Source: Stromatinia cepivora
Lineage: Eukaryota > Ascomycota > Leotiomycetes > Helotiales > Sclerotiniaceae
Direction: 5' to 3'
NCBI GenBank assembly: GCA_014898415.1
Contig: RCTD01000001.1
Coordinates: forward strand, 1,984,001 to 2,048,000
Length of the DNA: 64,000 nucleotides
How positions within the stretch are numbered: the stretch's first letter is position 1; each line of letters starts with the position of its first letter. Made by a program: the position numbers and the translations under genes. Shown piece by piece: positions 22,300-35,300 of the stretch. Below the pieces are notes generated by a model. It was given only the letters and a program-made list of their open reading frames with translations. It did no database searches and was not told the origin of the DNA.

Positions 22300-22420
22300 A
22301 TATAGGGTTTCCAAATCCAATACCTTTTGATTGGCTATCCTTTCTATTTGATTAGATACTTCATATTGCCTTCGGTTTCGATAAAATCCATAATTTCTTT
22401 AATCGAATATTCTAACTTAA
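22300..22420 (-). pseudogene. Gypsy chromodomain relic
   Basis: The minus strand reads an MKYLIK-stop-KG-stop-PI...Y.W pattern, preceded by an EYSIKEIMDFIE stretch. This matches the chromodomain consensus (xxYLVKWKGWPxxxxTWEP) once the two stops are seen as former tryptophan codons (TGG to TAG, one G-to-A change each). Chromodomains at the integrase C terminus define chromoviruses. They are thought to direct insertion to heterochromatin. Confidence 0.75.
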
Positions 22421-22766
22421 TTGGGTCTATTTTTTGTAGAATTTAGTTAGGGTCAAAGAATTCCTGATTGTTAGTGCGATAGGGTTTAATAAAAAAGATA
22501 TGGAAAGAGTTATGGATTCTTTATTTTTTAAATAATACGAATTTGATAGCAATAGAGGAGATTACCTTTTAAATTTTGAAGGGATCTTGTATTTTCTTAT
22601 CTAGCTTTTTAATAAACTTTTTGGTTTTGATATTTTTAGTATTCAATATTATTAATTATCCTTTTTTATATTCCAAAATATATTTTCTTTTTTTATCTAT
22701 CTATTCCTTTATTCGATATTGGCTTTTTTCTAATTATTATTTGACTTTCTTATATATTTGTACCAT

Positions 22767-23030
22767 CTAGTGAATATATAATTGACTACCAAGGTTTCGT
22801 AAATTAGTAATAAAGGGGTTAATTGCTGTGAAATTGTAGCTGTAATTAGTGTAAAAAAATGATATGCTAATTATTGACGAAACGGTATTATTGTATATAA
22901 ACTCGGTTATAATTAAAAGGTCTTCCCAGTTCGATATTTCATAATTGATAAAGACTTTTAAATAAGCTTCAAGAATTTGATTGAGGCATTCTATTTGATT
23001 ATCAGTTTGGGGGTGAAAGGATGTATTCAT
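22767..23030 (-). pseudogene. Gypsy integrase core relic
   Basis: An open stretch of 87 codons contains the FHPQTDNQIE segment typical of the region around the catalytic glutamate of Ty3/Gypsy integrases, followed by LNQILEAYLK and a SNWEDLL motif. Flanking sequence up to about 23.7 kb is degenerate integrase with many stops. Confidence 0.85.
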
Positions 23031-23734
23031 TTTTGATTTGATTTTTATTAGTTTAAGGAAATCCTTTTATAATTCAGAGATGAACCTTGAATTATAGTCG
23101 AATACAATATCTATTAATATACTATATAACCGTTAATAAATTCAAATGAAAATCTTGATAAGATCCTTCGATTTCTTTTTGTTTATCTTTAATAAAACGA
23201 AATAAACTATCTTGGTAAAGGGATCGATTATAATCCAGATTGAATTATAATTATTAGATAAGGGTAAATCTATAATGAAATCTATTGTGATTATATATCA
23301 AGGCTTATAGTGGAATTCGATAGATTGAAGTTTTCTATATACTCTATATTTCAGGGTTTTATTCCTTTAATATTCGAAATATTCAATGATATAGGTTCTA
23401 ATAGATTCTTCAAATTTCGGTTATCAGAAGTTCCAGATGATAAACTTTATTATCTTATCTAAACTTATATGGCTAGTGATTCTTATATTATATTTTAATT
23501 CGAAAATATTTTTGTGAAGACTTATTGAAACCCATAAACAATTCTTACGATACAAAAATCCATCCATTAATATTACATTCTTACCAGAATTTATGATTTG
23601 CTTTTAGTATTCGGGATCTTGTCCATTTACTTTTTTTATTTCTTTAATGAAATCTAAAAGCCATTTAGATATTGATATACTATTTATTCATGCCAATATT
23701 ACTAATATTATAAATTCAATTGATTTAGAAAAAT

Positions 23735-23739
23735 GTTTT
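23735..23739. repeat. Target-site duplication GTTTT (left, Copia)
   Basis: GTTTT precedes the left Copia LTR and recurs at 30568-30572 directly after the right LTR, proving insertion of Copia into the Gypsy element. Confidence 0.88.
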
Positions 23740-23925
23740 TGTTGGACAGACTTCGTAAGGGGGTGTATACACAAAACGCGTATGGAGTAAAGATAATTCT
23801 ATTATTCTGTTTAACCCCTTTATATAACAGGGTTCTATTAATCTATATAGACACTATCATCCCATTTATGATATAAAGGAAACATATGATGGTATTATAT
23901 ATTTCGTTAATTATATATTCCAATA
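23740..23925 (-). repeat. Copia 3' LTR (left copy)
   Basis: 186 bp, the same length as the right copy. Differences between the two are transitions only. Its outer end is TCCAATA where the partner keeps TCCAACA. Confidence 0.92.
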
Positions 23926-24021
23926 TAGGCTTAACTTTCTTTTTCGTACAAAATACCATACATATAAATCAAACTGATTATTGGAATACAGATAGTTACC
24001 TAATCGCTTAGTTCAATCCTT

Positions 24022-24852
24022 ATGTCCATTTTCTATTCAAACGAGCATAATGAATTCTTTCCCCAAATCAATCAAACATTCAATATTTGTATCTTTCAAT
24101 TTCATCGAAATAGAAGTTTTTCATCCTGTATATATTTCTTGATCGGTTTGGCCGATATTTCTGATTTCGGGATTGTATTGATGACTATAAAGTTACTAAA
24201 GATCGCATTTGCCGAACTCCCGAAAATATATGTTTTATATCGATTACAGAGTAATTGATTACATTGAAATCTTATCCCGTATTTATTGTAAAACTTATAT
24301 TATTCGTAATATACTGATTCTTTGTATAATAAAACTTTTCAATTATATGATGCTGCGAATGCTTTGATCCAATTGAATCAAAATCCTATTCTCCTGATTG
24401 ATAGCAGGGAGTTTGCTCTTTATTGTTACAATGCTCTTCAACTCACTATTCTGGTCATATCGGAATATTCTGTTCCATTTGTACGAAATCGTATTACACC
24501 TGCTTAAATACAATCGATATATACTTCATATATCAATGATCTTTTGATACAAAATCGGGATACTTTGGTTGAGGGATTTTATAAAAAGTATCATCGTCGA
24601 GGGCTGACTCCTTTCCCTGAATACCATTATGTAAAGGGGTATTTCAGAAACAGTTATGGGAATTGTAAATGGTACAATCATGGGATTCGTTGCGTACATT
24701 CAGATCGTCCACATACTGGTCCTGCCGGCCAATCTAATCCATCTCCTCCTCTTCGCGCTTTTCCCAATTGGAATCCTACTCTTTTTCCTTCAGCAAAGAA
24801 GCCTCTCTTACTTAGTTTTAATTCTGTAAAGAAACCTTTCATTATTGATTAA
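24022..24852 (+). pseudogene. Antisense reading frame inside the Copia element, unknown product
   Basis: One plus-strand frame runs 277 codons from an ATG at 24022 to the stop at 24852. It is opposite in sense to the gag-pol genes and lies between RNase H and the 3' LTR. It is broken by five in-frame stops (24256, 24265, 24289, 24307, 24505), each one transition from a sense codon. Its last 100 codons are intact and keep a more balanced base composition than the surrounding sequence. They encode a basic, Tyr/Pro-rich segment with a CKWYNHGIRC pair of cysteines and a proline-rich tail. I recognise no family. It may be an accessory gene of the element, a captured host fragment or an antisense product. 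Confidence 0.5.
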
Positions 24853-25328
24853 TTCATACAATATCTGAATGTTTTTGTCTTTTGATTTAGAAAATGAAAT
24901 CAGAATAAAAAGTTTTCTTTTTGCAATTTTTAAAAATAAAATATAAAATATAAAAATAATTAATATTATATCTTTATATCAATTTTGATTTATACAAAAG
25001 TCTAATTAACCTTTATACGAATTTCTCGTTTTATCTATCCCTTTATATATACTTCGAGAGTATTCATATCAATAAACTTTTCTAAACTATTATTAAAATT
25101 AGCTTTTATTATTATATCAACAATATTATCGAATTTATTAATCCATCTCACTTCTATTAATTCTTTTCGTTCATATAATTACCGAAATGTTATGATATCG
25201 ATTATCAATCTTTTCTCTTTCATTGTATTTAGTTTAACAAAGCATTCATATAGCGAATATAAATCAATATATACAATAATTGGGATATCAAAGATATTGA
25301 ATTATAAGGTAACAATTTGTAAGATAGA

Positions 25329-25514
25329 TCATATTACAAGATCGATATTTATTCCTATTATTATTCTATATATTTCGGATACTAGTATATTATATATAAC
25401 TCTTTTGCTTTTCATATTATTATAATAAATAATATTGCCTTTTATCTCGAAAATGTTTTCGTTTAATATATTTTCATTTGCAAACAAAATGACGAATCCT
25501 ATTTGACTGTTCAA
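25329..25514 (-). pseudogene. Copia RNase H relic
   Basis: An open stretch of 61 codons reads NSQIGFVILFANE, then an INGNII-like segment and VSEIY, the pattern of the RNase H domain in fungal Copia polyproteins. Stops bound it on both sides. Confidence 0.7.
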
Positions 25515-25829
25515 ATCCTTATTATTAATAAAGGATCTATCAACAAAAACAAATAACTTTATATAATCTTTTTCAAAGAGAATAAAGCGAAAACCTCAAT
25601 TAAGATTTTTCATTTATTAATTTAATCTTTTATTAAGCAATTTGATATTTTTGTTTAATAGATTTTAGTATTATATAATAATTGATAAATTGTATAATAC
25701 TTTTGACTGACAAATTGTAATAATATATATCTCTTTAATTCTTTATTTCCGATATTATTCTGAATTGTTAACCTTTCCGATTTTCTTTTTTTAGCCTTTT
25801 TATATAAATATAAAATCATTTTCTATATA

Positions 25830-26021
25830 TTATATTATATATTCATTGAATATTAACAGAATATCATTTGTAAAATATTCTTTTGATTTAACTTTGATAT
25901 TTATATCAATCAATTCTTTATTTTTTAATTTTAAAAATTGTTTATCTATAAGAATGAAAATATTGTTTATTTGTATTCTTATAATTCCGAATCGTATATT
26001 CTTTGAATCCGAAATTAACAA
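25830..26021 (-). pseudogene. Copia reverse transcriptase relic
   Basis: A 63-codon open stretch has the layout of the fungal Copia reverse transcriptase around its QTDDTL-type catalytic motif, here changed to QINNIF. Both aspartates have become asparagine, as G-to-A mutation would cause. The element is therefore inactive here. Confidence 0.65.
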
Positions 26022-28148
26022 ATAAAGGTTATATAACGATATAATTATATTCAGTTTCTTTTGATAATATTTCTAATAGATTACCCACCAATATATTCCT
26101 GCTTCTACAATATTGTACAATAGCTTTTTGATTATTATAATTATACCCTTTGTATATTTACCTTGAAATTCTTTTGATAAATTTGCTAATACAATGCGAT
26201 TCAGAAGTGTTTTTGATTGTATGTATGTCTACATAATATTTTGTATTATAAGTTTGATACTTATTGGCTTTAATATTGGAGCTAGAACTATAATGATTCT
26301 CTAACTTGATCTTTGGATTATAGATGCTTATATCAATATTGTTTCTTTTCCAAAATCATTATATATTTGAATGATTAGGTATGACTTTTCGTACAAAGAG
26401 TTTGTCATACATCCTTTAACTTCATTTACAAGATATAAATTGAATAATCTCCCGGTATATACAAAAGAATTATACTTAACGAATTCGAAAATATCTTTTA
26501 CAATTAAATTATCAATTTTTTGTATTTACAAAGCTTCAAATGATTATCCTTCAATTATAATAATCCCTTTTGTACAAAGATCAATTATAAGATTCAATAT
26601 TTCTTGTTCCTTCTTTATAATGAATGTTTCTAATAAATCTTGATTATCTCGAATTGCAGCAATTAATTGATTATATTCATCACTTATTTCTTGTACCTTC
26701 TGTAGAGGTAATATTCTGAGGATTTCGATTCGTATTAATATACGAAATACAGGATTAACTATTTTTTCTTTCTTAATATTAGATCATATATATCTTTTTT
26801 CAGATTTGCTTATCTCTTAATCTTGATTTAAAGGAATAAAAGGAATCATTGGGGGTAATAGATTCTCCGGAAATGACGGATTTTCTGTATTTAGGAGGAT
26901 CACCAGAAGTGAATTTTCCATTGGGAATAGTTTTTCATATATATCCTCATAAAATGATTTAACGACTATTATACGAAATTCTATAGGACCATAAAGAAGA
27001 TCGATTATGCAGTTTTGATTCGTAATTGTAATTAATCTATAGGATCCCGTTTATCCTTTCTTTTCTCTTTATACTTGTATTAATGAATTTAGAGATAGTT
27101 TTAATATCTTGTATATATCTGGGCTATTTCTAGTATCAAGTGAATCTTATATTATACGCTTTGCTTGAATTTCTCGAATCTCTTTTATTGCTTATCGATA
27201 TATCTGTATTCGTTTTATAATCAATTGGGAAGGTGGATTATACAAAATCATTCAGGGATATACTTTATATACAAAAAAAGTTGGGATAAGACTGTTTGGT
27301 TCTGCAATATTATTCATTACTTTGATTATTATCTGTAAAATAGCTTCTTTTTCGAAGTTCTCGTCTTTTAATTCTTCCTTGAATATTTTGTACGATTGTT
27401 ATATAAATATATGAAATCTCTCGACTTTATCAATTGTATTATGAGCTTCTACAAGAACTTCGCGAATATCGATTTAAAGAGCTTTCGCCTTTTATTGAAA
27501 TTCGATCGATGTAAAATTTGTACTTGCATCGTGAAATATATGATCTGATAGGCCAAGGTATGTATCGATCTAGTATTTCCGAATTGTATTCCAAATTGTT
27601 TTTGTACTTATATCTCATACGAATGCAGCAGTATTATATACAGTAGCTTTATCGATGATATGAAGAACAGGTTTTCCTTCAATATAGAATATATCCAGAA
27701 TAATTGAATAATTGAATTCGATATCATCTTTTATTATAAATTTGAAATATCCTGAGGATTTCATATAAAATTAACAATATTTGTACACTTTGTTGAGTTT
27801 CTTGATCGTCTGAAAATCAATATCTGTATACCCTGTATGATTGAGTATATTGATAAGTTTTCGTATAGAGGGATACCCGAATCTTCGATATATTTGTCGA
27901 AGTTTAATTTCTATCAAATGATGATATATCATTGTTTTTTCTATTTGATCGAAAAGTATAAAAGGATATCCCCATTTTCATATAATAGAAATAATTTTAT
28001 TACCTTACCTTAATATATTTGATATATTATCGAGCGTAATATATAGGCGATCCATATTCTGTATATATATAAGAAATGGGATGTTTGTTGGTACGATGAA
28101 AAATGTGATAATTCCAATTGGTATTTGGACAGTGATATTTCTTTGCAA

Positions 28149-28406
28149 TCATATAGTTCCTTTTCCGAATTTGATATTGTACTCAATACCTTTTATATAT
28201 AAAATGCCTTTTTCTTTTTCTAATATTTGCACCTGAAATTCCCCTGCTATTGATATTCCTAATACACCTGTATCTGGAATGATACCTTGAAATGCATTTG
28301 CTGAATATCGATTTTGAAATTGGAAAACTTCATTTGGGTTATCACTCTTTTTGTATTTTTCATACAATTGATTAAATTGATCATTTTGTAGATATATATA
28401 TATCAA
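28149..28406 (-). pseudogene. Copia aspartic protease relic
   Basis: An 85-codon open stretch contains RYSANAFQGIIPDTGVLGI, matching the PDTGA/S-type active-site region of the protease in fungal Copia polyproteins, and ends in IKFGKGT. Confidence 0.75.
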
Positions 28407-29198
28407 TAATTATCTCTCTAATAATTCTGCAATATACACTCCATTAACAAAACCTATTTCAATAAAATATATCTCGAATTGAATCATTTGATTATTTGAA
28501 GATTCAGTTTGAGGATATTCGAAAGTATTGTCTTCTTCTGATATTTCGTCCTTTTCATATTGCGATTCAGATGTATCTTTATATTTCAAAAGATATTACT
28601 CGAATATTTCTTTATCCATTTCTTGTTCTATTATATATTGATTGAATTTCATCTTCCATTCCTCTTTTATATAATTTGTCGACCAGCATCCTAATTGTTT
28701 GCATACGAAGCATTTCTGAATTGATATACATAATAATGTTTAAAAGTATTAAAGTCTTTTTGATGAATTTATTGATGAATATAAGCGAAAAAGAATAAAT
28801 CTGCTTTTTGATCGAATTCTATATTGTCCTTGATTTTTATATAAGCCTCGATCATCATATATATAATCCATCCAATATATTTCTGTGTTTGGTAGGTTAT
28901 TAATTATCAAATCTATAATATAGGTATTCGTTGATTGTATTCTTTTAGTTTAACCAATAGTATTTCGAAGGTCAATATAAAGACCTTTATACATCGTAAT
29001 AGGATATAACAAAACAAGATTGCATTCAGGAATATCGCGATAAACATTTATAATCTGATCTTTTAATATCAATTCTGATTAATATAAATCTACCAATCTA
29101 TATTACAATATACAAAGTATATTAAAAAACTTTTCTAATTATTCCGAAAATGATTTATCAGAGTGCTTTCGTATAATCTATAGAAATATCGTATTACG

Positions 29199-29465
29199 TT
29201 ATTCAGTGAAATATTTCTGGTGTCTTTCTTCTATTTCAAAATATGTTTTCGTAAATGTGATTATTTCTTTGAATTTCAATTTTCTATTACTAATTTTATC
29301 GAAATAGAATAATAACGCAAAACCTTGAAGTATTGTCGAAAACGCTGTTTTATATTCATTTAGGTGAATTCCGATTTTGCTGCAAAATTCGTAGAATATC
29401 TGCAGTTTTTTATTTAGAAAATCGTATTCCCTGCTGTTATATTTGAATTCATTGTTATTGTACAT
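29199..29465 (-). pseudogene. Copia Gag-like relic
   Basis: An 88-codon open stretch has helical Gag-like character with an EYKTAFSTILQGFAL segment and ends EERHQKYFTE. It lies upstream of the protease relic, as expected for Gag. Assigned by position and general pattern. Confidence 0.6.
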
Positions 29466-30381
29466 TTTTATAAGATCTGGGAGAAAGTTTCGTCCGTATA
29501 TTATATAAAGTGTATTCTGCCTTATTATACAATCTAGTATTATAAGATCAAAAAGGAATTGGCTTTGATTTCGTTATTGTTGTTTATTTTATTGTATTTG
29601 CTTAGAAAGCTTTAATGTAAATGAAGCTTGAATTTTGATCGATTTCTTCAATACAATGATTTCGTATATATCCACATATTCTTCTTTCAATCGATCTGTT
29701 TTTTCTTGAACTTCTTTTATATATTCATTTGATTTATCTTTCGAAATAAATTCAACAAGTACTTTTGCATAGCTATTGTTCCCTTTTATTTATCAAACCT
29801 GAAAGCCATACAGAATAAATTGAATTCATACAAATTTGAAAACTTCGCAATATACGATTTTGAATATAACATCCATCCAGTCTTTATACCATTCTTGAAA
29901 TTCTTCTTATAATCTTTACCCTTTGTACCTTCTGAATTATGAATTGATAAGTTATATAATTATATCAGTATTCATTTAGGATTCAATGAATTCTGAATTT
30001 GGATTCAATTATTTCCCTCAAAATTCAGTATCCATTTTATACAGAAATGATTCGGGGATTGGAAAAATTATATTGAATATTATAATTCAATATTATATTG
30101 TATCGAATAGATTTATTATATAGTGTATATAAGAGCGTAATAAATATAAATAGAATCAATATAAAATCAAACTATTCTGAAGAAATCAATTATAATCAGA
30201 GATCCTTTTTTAGCATATATTTCGAAAAAAATAGTATAAGGAATATAATATTCTAATTCTTCTATACAGATCGTACATAAACTTAGTTTAATACAATCTT
30301 ATTCGTTTTTTCAAAAGATATCTCTTCTTATTAGGTTTGACCTTGCCATTCTGTAATTGAGTTTTATCAATCGCTAATCAA

Positions 30382-30567
30382 TGTTGAACAAACTTCGTAA
30401 GAGGGTATATATACAAAACATATATAGAATAAAGATGATTCTATTATTCTGTTTAACTTTTTTGTATAACAGGGTTCTACTAATCTATATAGATGTTGCC
30501 ATCCCACTTACGATATAGAGGAAACACATGATGGTGTCATGTGTTTCGTCAGTCATGTGTTCCAACA
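30382..30567 (-). repeat. Copia 5' LTR (right copy)
   Basis: 186 bp ending TTCCAACA on the plus strand. It is followed directly by the GTTTT duplication at 30568-30572. Its first 70 bp carry the more A/T-shifted bases and its last 60 bp the less mutated ones. Confidence 0.92.
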
Positions 30568-31228
30568 GTTTTGGATTTAAGATCATCATAATCGGCTGAT
30601 CTTCGCTCTCCCCTTTATTAGATTTATATTACAGGAGACAAAAAAGGATATCTATTTTATCATTAAACCTGTTAGATCTATAATAAATAATAAACCAGTA
30701 TATTGATAATAATTCAATTCATTTTATCTGTTTTTTACTAAGGATCTTTATTATTATAAAGTAGGCCAGGTTTTGATGATTTGAATAGATCTCAATATAA
30801 TATTCGGCCCCTTCCAGATATTAGCGTTATTTTGAAAGACAATCTATTATAATTAGTAATTCCTTATTATGAATCTCGTAATTCATTTCCGTTGATTGTA
30901 GTTTTCGGGAATGGAAAGCTATAGAATGCATTTTGCTATCATTATCAAATTATAAGAGTATTCCTTTTAAAGCGAAATCGGATATATCTGTTTTTAAAAC
31001 AATATACTTTTTTAAATCAAAGTATATAAGGATGGGTGCTGAAGCGAACCTTTCTTTAAGGAATTCGAAAACTTGATTTATTTCATTGGTCCATTTTTAA
31101 TCCTTTTTATCAACCTTATTAACTTTTATCATTGATTTGATAATAATAAAGAATCCATTGATAAAGCGTTGGTAGAAGTTTGCAAAATCTATAAACTGTT
31201 AGTATTCTTTTAAGGATTATAGAATCCT

Positions 31229-31760
31229 TTAGTTTTGGATATATTTTATTTTGTCAGCCGATATTTTAACCCCTTCGGGGTCAATATCGAATCCCAAAAA
31301 TTCTATACTTTGGATTCTCCAACAATATTTCTTTAATATTACTGTAAGATTATGAATAGATAAATATTTTAATATTTCGATAACGATTCGGTCGTATTCT
31401 TTCATTGTTTCAATATAGATCAGGATATTGTCAAAGTAGATTAGAATATCAATATCAAGGAGGTCACGAAAGATACTGTTCATTATATTTTGGAATGTAA
31501 TCGGAGTATTGATTAATCCTATAAATATAATCCGGTATTCAAAAAGATTATATTTATAATGAAAAGTTATTTTCTATTTATATCCTTTTTTGATTCAGAC
31601 AAAATGAAATCCAGACTTCAAATCGATTTTAATAAATTATCGAACTATATTTAATCTATTTTATAATTCATTAATAAAAGGAATAAAATACTTAATTGGA
31701 ATTATAATCTTATTGATGCCTTGATAATCTATAACAGGTCGCAAAGGATCTTCGGGATTT
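31229..31760 (-). pseudogene. Gypsy reverse transcriptase relic
   Basis: The minus strand reads a degraded EYRIIFIGLINTPITFQNI segment, matching the FGLxNAPxTFQ motif. It continues into MNSIFRDLLDIDILIYFDNI, where the catalytic FDD has become FDN. The LGF-ID-PEGV-I-A-KI segment that follows the palm in Ty3/Gypsy enzymes is clear at about 31230-31300. Confidence 0.88.
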
Positions 31761-33407
31761 GGTTTATCAATAAATATAAAAGCGGTATTACATTTCGAAA
31801 TAAAGAATCTGATTTTTCTGTACTTTAATATATCATTTAATCAGAATTTAAATATATTGATTTCACAGATGATCATTATATATAATGATCCTTAGGGTGG
31901 AATGGTTCTTTTCTGTAGATTTATAATATAATCTTATAATTGATGATCTGGAAGATGGAATGTAGTTTCTTTGTTTATTATAAAAAGGAAGGTTCGGAAT
32001 TCCTCTGGAATCAGATCTTCTGGGTTGATTTTTTGATTTATAGAATCAATAAAAGTCTTATAAATACAATCCCGATATTTAATTGAATCGAACTTTATTA
32101 GATTTTTTGAATTGAAGAAATTGAAGGGGGGATATTGTTTTAATTACTATTAAGGAAGAATAATATTATAATTATCATTTAATTTGGAGATTTCGAATAT
32201 AATTTATAAGAAATATCTGTTATATTATATTATCAATTCTAAAATATAATTCTTTCTATTATTAACAATGATTGAATTATCAAAAACAATTATAAATCAA
32301 AGTATTTCTCTTTTTTTGATAGGGATTCTCTATTCAAGGATTTGTTCAAAAGATAATACAGAAACAATGCTTTCTGAATCAAATAGTACCCGGATATTCT
32401 TTTTTTCATTGAAATATAGAATCATTGGGACGATAGATTGTAATCCTGTTAATAACTCGAACCTCAATCTTTTGATGTTTAAGTCTTCCTCGATGGTTCT
32501 TCGTTTGGTCGTAGATACCCTTCTATATTTACCTTTAGAGGGTTTGAATCTATATAATGATAAATAAGATCTATTTAAAAATCCTGATCAGAATCGTCAA
32601 CTTTTATGAACTTGTAATTTATATTTGAAATGATATTTGTGGTTATAATATTAATACGAATTTTCTTTTGAGATTGATTAGGTTTATTCTTTTCCCGTTT
32701 TCTTTTAATAACTGATACTTTGATCGGAATTGGAAGATCTTTTCCTTTAATATTTTTTCTAGCAAAGCATTCCAGAATATAATGGTTATTACAATTATGT
32801 CGTTAGCAATCAACCTTGTTTTTCTTGTATTGATCAATATTATTTTGATTAATACTTTAAAATACTTCTTTTGAAGTTTATTATTTTTTGTCTTTTATAA
32901 ATAAAATCTTCTTTTATTTATCGTTTTTTTTGAGAATGGATTTTGGTTTCGATTGGAATAAATATTGGTTTGATCTTTGATTTTTTATTAGCTCGATTTC
33001 GAATATTCTGTTCTCGAAATAAGCCTATCTTTTCCTGATGGATTTAAATCTGGATTGATAAATATATTCTTATAAATCTATTTTACTTTTTAAATAACAG
33101 AAATGAAATTTTCATTTATTATAAATATTCCTTTTAAATATAAATAGATTAAATACGAAATATCAAAGGAAATGATGCAAATAATATAGTATTGAAATGT
33201 AGTTCCAGATTATTATACAACTTCGTTGAAGTCAAGAAGTTCGATCAAATACTATATAATATCCCTATTGTACTTAAATCTTTGCATCTTTTTAGTATTG
33301 TAATAAACTTTTGTATTGTTTTTGAAGCAATCTTTAAAGACTTGAACATATCTATTCCACTTATCGATTAGAATTATATATTTAACTTGATTAATTTTTT
33401 GTTAATA

Positions 33408-33614
33408 TCAAAGTTGGATTTTATTAGTAAATAAGGAATCGATCCAATTAATACGGTAGTAATTATACGGAAAGCTTTCCTTGTAGATCTTTAGGTAGGA
33501 TTCGACTTTCATCCACCATAACCTGAATTTGAATAAATCCTTTCCATTATAGGTAGAAAGTTTATTCAGATAGATGGGATTGACGAAAAGGGCAACCAAT
33601 AATGATCTGATCAA
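33408..33614 (-). pseudogene. Gypsy Gag relic
   Basis: A 68-codon open stretch has a LSTYNGKDLFKFRLWWMKVE segment and an INWIDSLF segment. These fit the capsid region of Ty3/Gypsy Gag proteins (F.G....F..W......Y). It lies on the 5' side of the polymerase relic, as expected. Confidence 0.75.
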
Positions 33615-35300
33615 TCATTCAAGAACTCGAATGAAATAGTCTTTTGTATTTTGGGGATAGAAATCATTTCAGTCAAAGTTATTATAGGAAGATCTTTTTG
33701 GTGGGTTATAGAGCGGATTACGAAAGGGCGAGTTATCGTTATCATCATTACCATTATCATCAAAATCAAAATCAGATCCTTTTATTATTTATCTTAACAG
33801 AAGTTTTCCATTATTATTATTTCCATTACTTGTAATAGATCCAGCTTACGTTGTATTGAATTGAGCTCTAACGACTTCAACAGTGTAACAAGTTTGATTA
33901 CAGAATAGATCGTTATTGGACAAGTTCTATCGAATACGAAACTCAGAGTTAAAGTAGGTTAACAGAATACGATTAATTCTGGTTAATATAATATTGTGGG
34001 AAGGAGATTTTCGAGAAACCTTAATGCTTACTCAAAATTCGGGAGATTGTAAGATAGCTTTTTTACTAAAAAAGTGAAAGATAGATTCGATATCGATTAA
34101 ATAAGTGATCAATTTCTGGCTTTGTAATTCAATTAGGAAATTGCAGGTATAGGTCTTGAAGTCCTCAATTTGGCATTGTAATCGTTTGTCGATATAAATA
34201 GAATCCAAATGTTTTCGAATAAGGAGGTTTGAAATCTGGATTTCTTTAATTCTAGTTTAATTGGTAATATTTTGTTGGAATTTCTTTTGTTGTTTTAATT
34301 CTTTATTGAGGTTTTTTAGGATTCTATAATGGAAACAGATTATTTCTTGAAGTTTGAGGATAACATTTTATCTGATCTAATTCTTTTGAACGAATTGTGT
34401 TATAATACTCTATACTTTTTCGGAAAAGATATAGATGGATTCTTCAGTATATCGCTGAAATTGTTGAATCTAAATCTCAATAGTTTCTATGTTAACTTGA
34501 TGCATGTGTATCATAATCTTATAATCTTATCGGACCTTATTATAATGAATCTTAAACTCGGCGAGGTTATTATATTGGCTGATATTGATGTTGGCTGAAA
34601 GGGTGGTTATTGTTGTAAATGCTTTCTGTATATGATGGTGTATATGGATTATCCAATCTGGAGGATTATTAATAATAATATCGATAGGGATAAGATCAGG
34701 GGCATCATTTATGGCGACTTCGAAGAAAGGTGGAGTGAAGAGGATAAGCTATTGTTGTTTTTTAATAGGAGCCAGATCAGTAATGAAGTAATGTAGATTA
34801 GATATTTTAGAAGGTATATCTTCTTCATTACTTTCATTTTCGTTACTTTCTTCTTTATTATAATTTAGGTTTTTAATAATTTCATTATTAAACTTTACTT
34901 TAAGGATTTGTTATTATTGAAGGGTTTGTAATTTCTAAAACTATTATTATTGAAATTATACGAGTTCTGTAAGTTGTATTTATGTAATAAATCCTTTTTT
35001 AAATTGAAAAATGGAATGGGTTCGATTAGATAGGGTTTGAGAAGGGATAATAGTTCCTGAAGCCTTTTCTGGCTTGTTATTGATGATATTGATGAATTTG
35101 AATAAAGGGGTAGAAGGAGAAGTGGTAGAGATATTTGTTTTCTATGTAATTGATTTATCTAATATAAAGTAATAATAAAGCGATTTTGTACAAGAAAATT
35201 AGATAATTATAATAAGTCTGTATACAATTTGACTATTCTATTTAAATATAATATAAATAGAATTAATTGTATAAAAGATTTCAAAAGTAAAAGATTATAA

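Larger units (their letters stand above)
23740..30567 (-). mobile_element. Ty1/Copia LTR retrotransposon nested in the Gypsy element, RIP-degraded
   Basis: Two 186-bp direct LTRs (23740-23925, 30382-30567), each with TGTTGGA...TCCAACA-type ends, and GTTTT target duplications give 6,828 bp. The coding strand is minus. From right to left I find a possible ATG at 30349, a Gag-like segment (29465-29199), a protease segment (28406-28149), a reverse transcriptase fragment (26021-25830) and an RNase H fragment (25514-25329). Reverse transcriptase adjoining RNase H with integrase presumably before them (about 26.1-28.1 kb, too decayed to read) gives the Copia order. The insertion point separates the Gypsy reverse transcriptase/RNase H half from its integrase. 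A plus-strand reading frame at 24022-24852 lies in the 3' part. Confidence 0.92.

Noticed and set aside
24544..24852. Treating the 102-codon intact frame as an independent host gene
   Set aside because: It lies inside the Copia element between its LTRs and continues, in the same frame, an upstream stretch broken only by transition-type stops. It is better read as part of the element.
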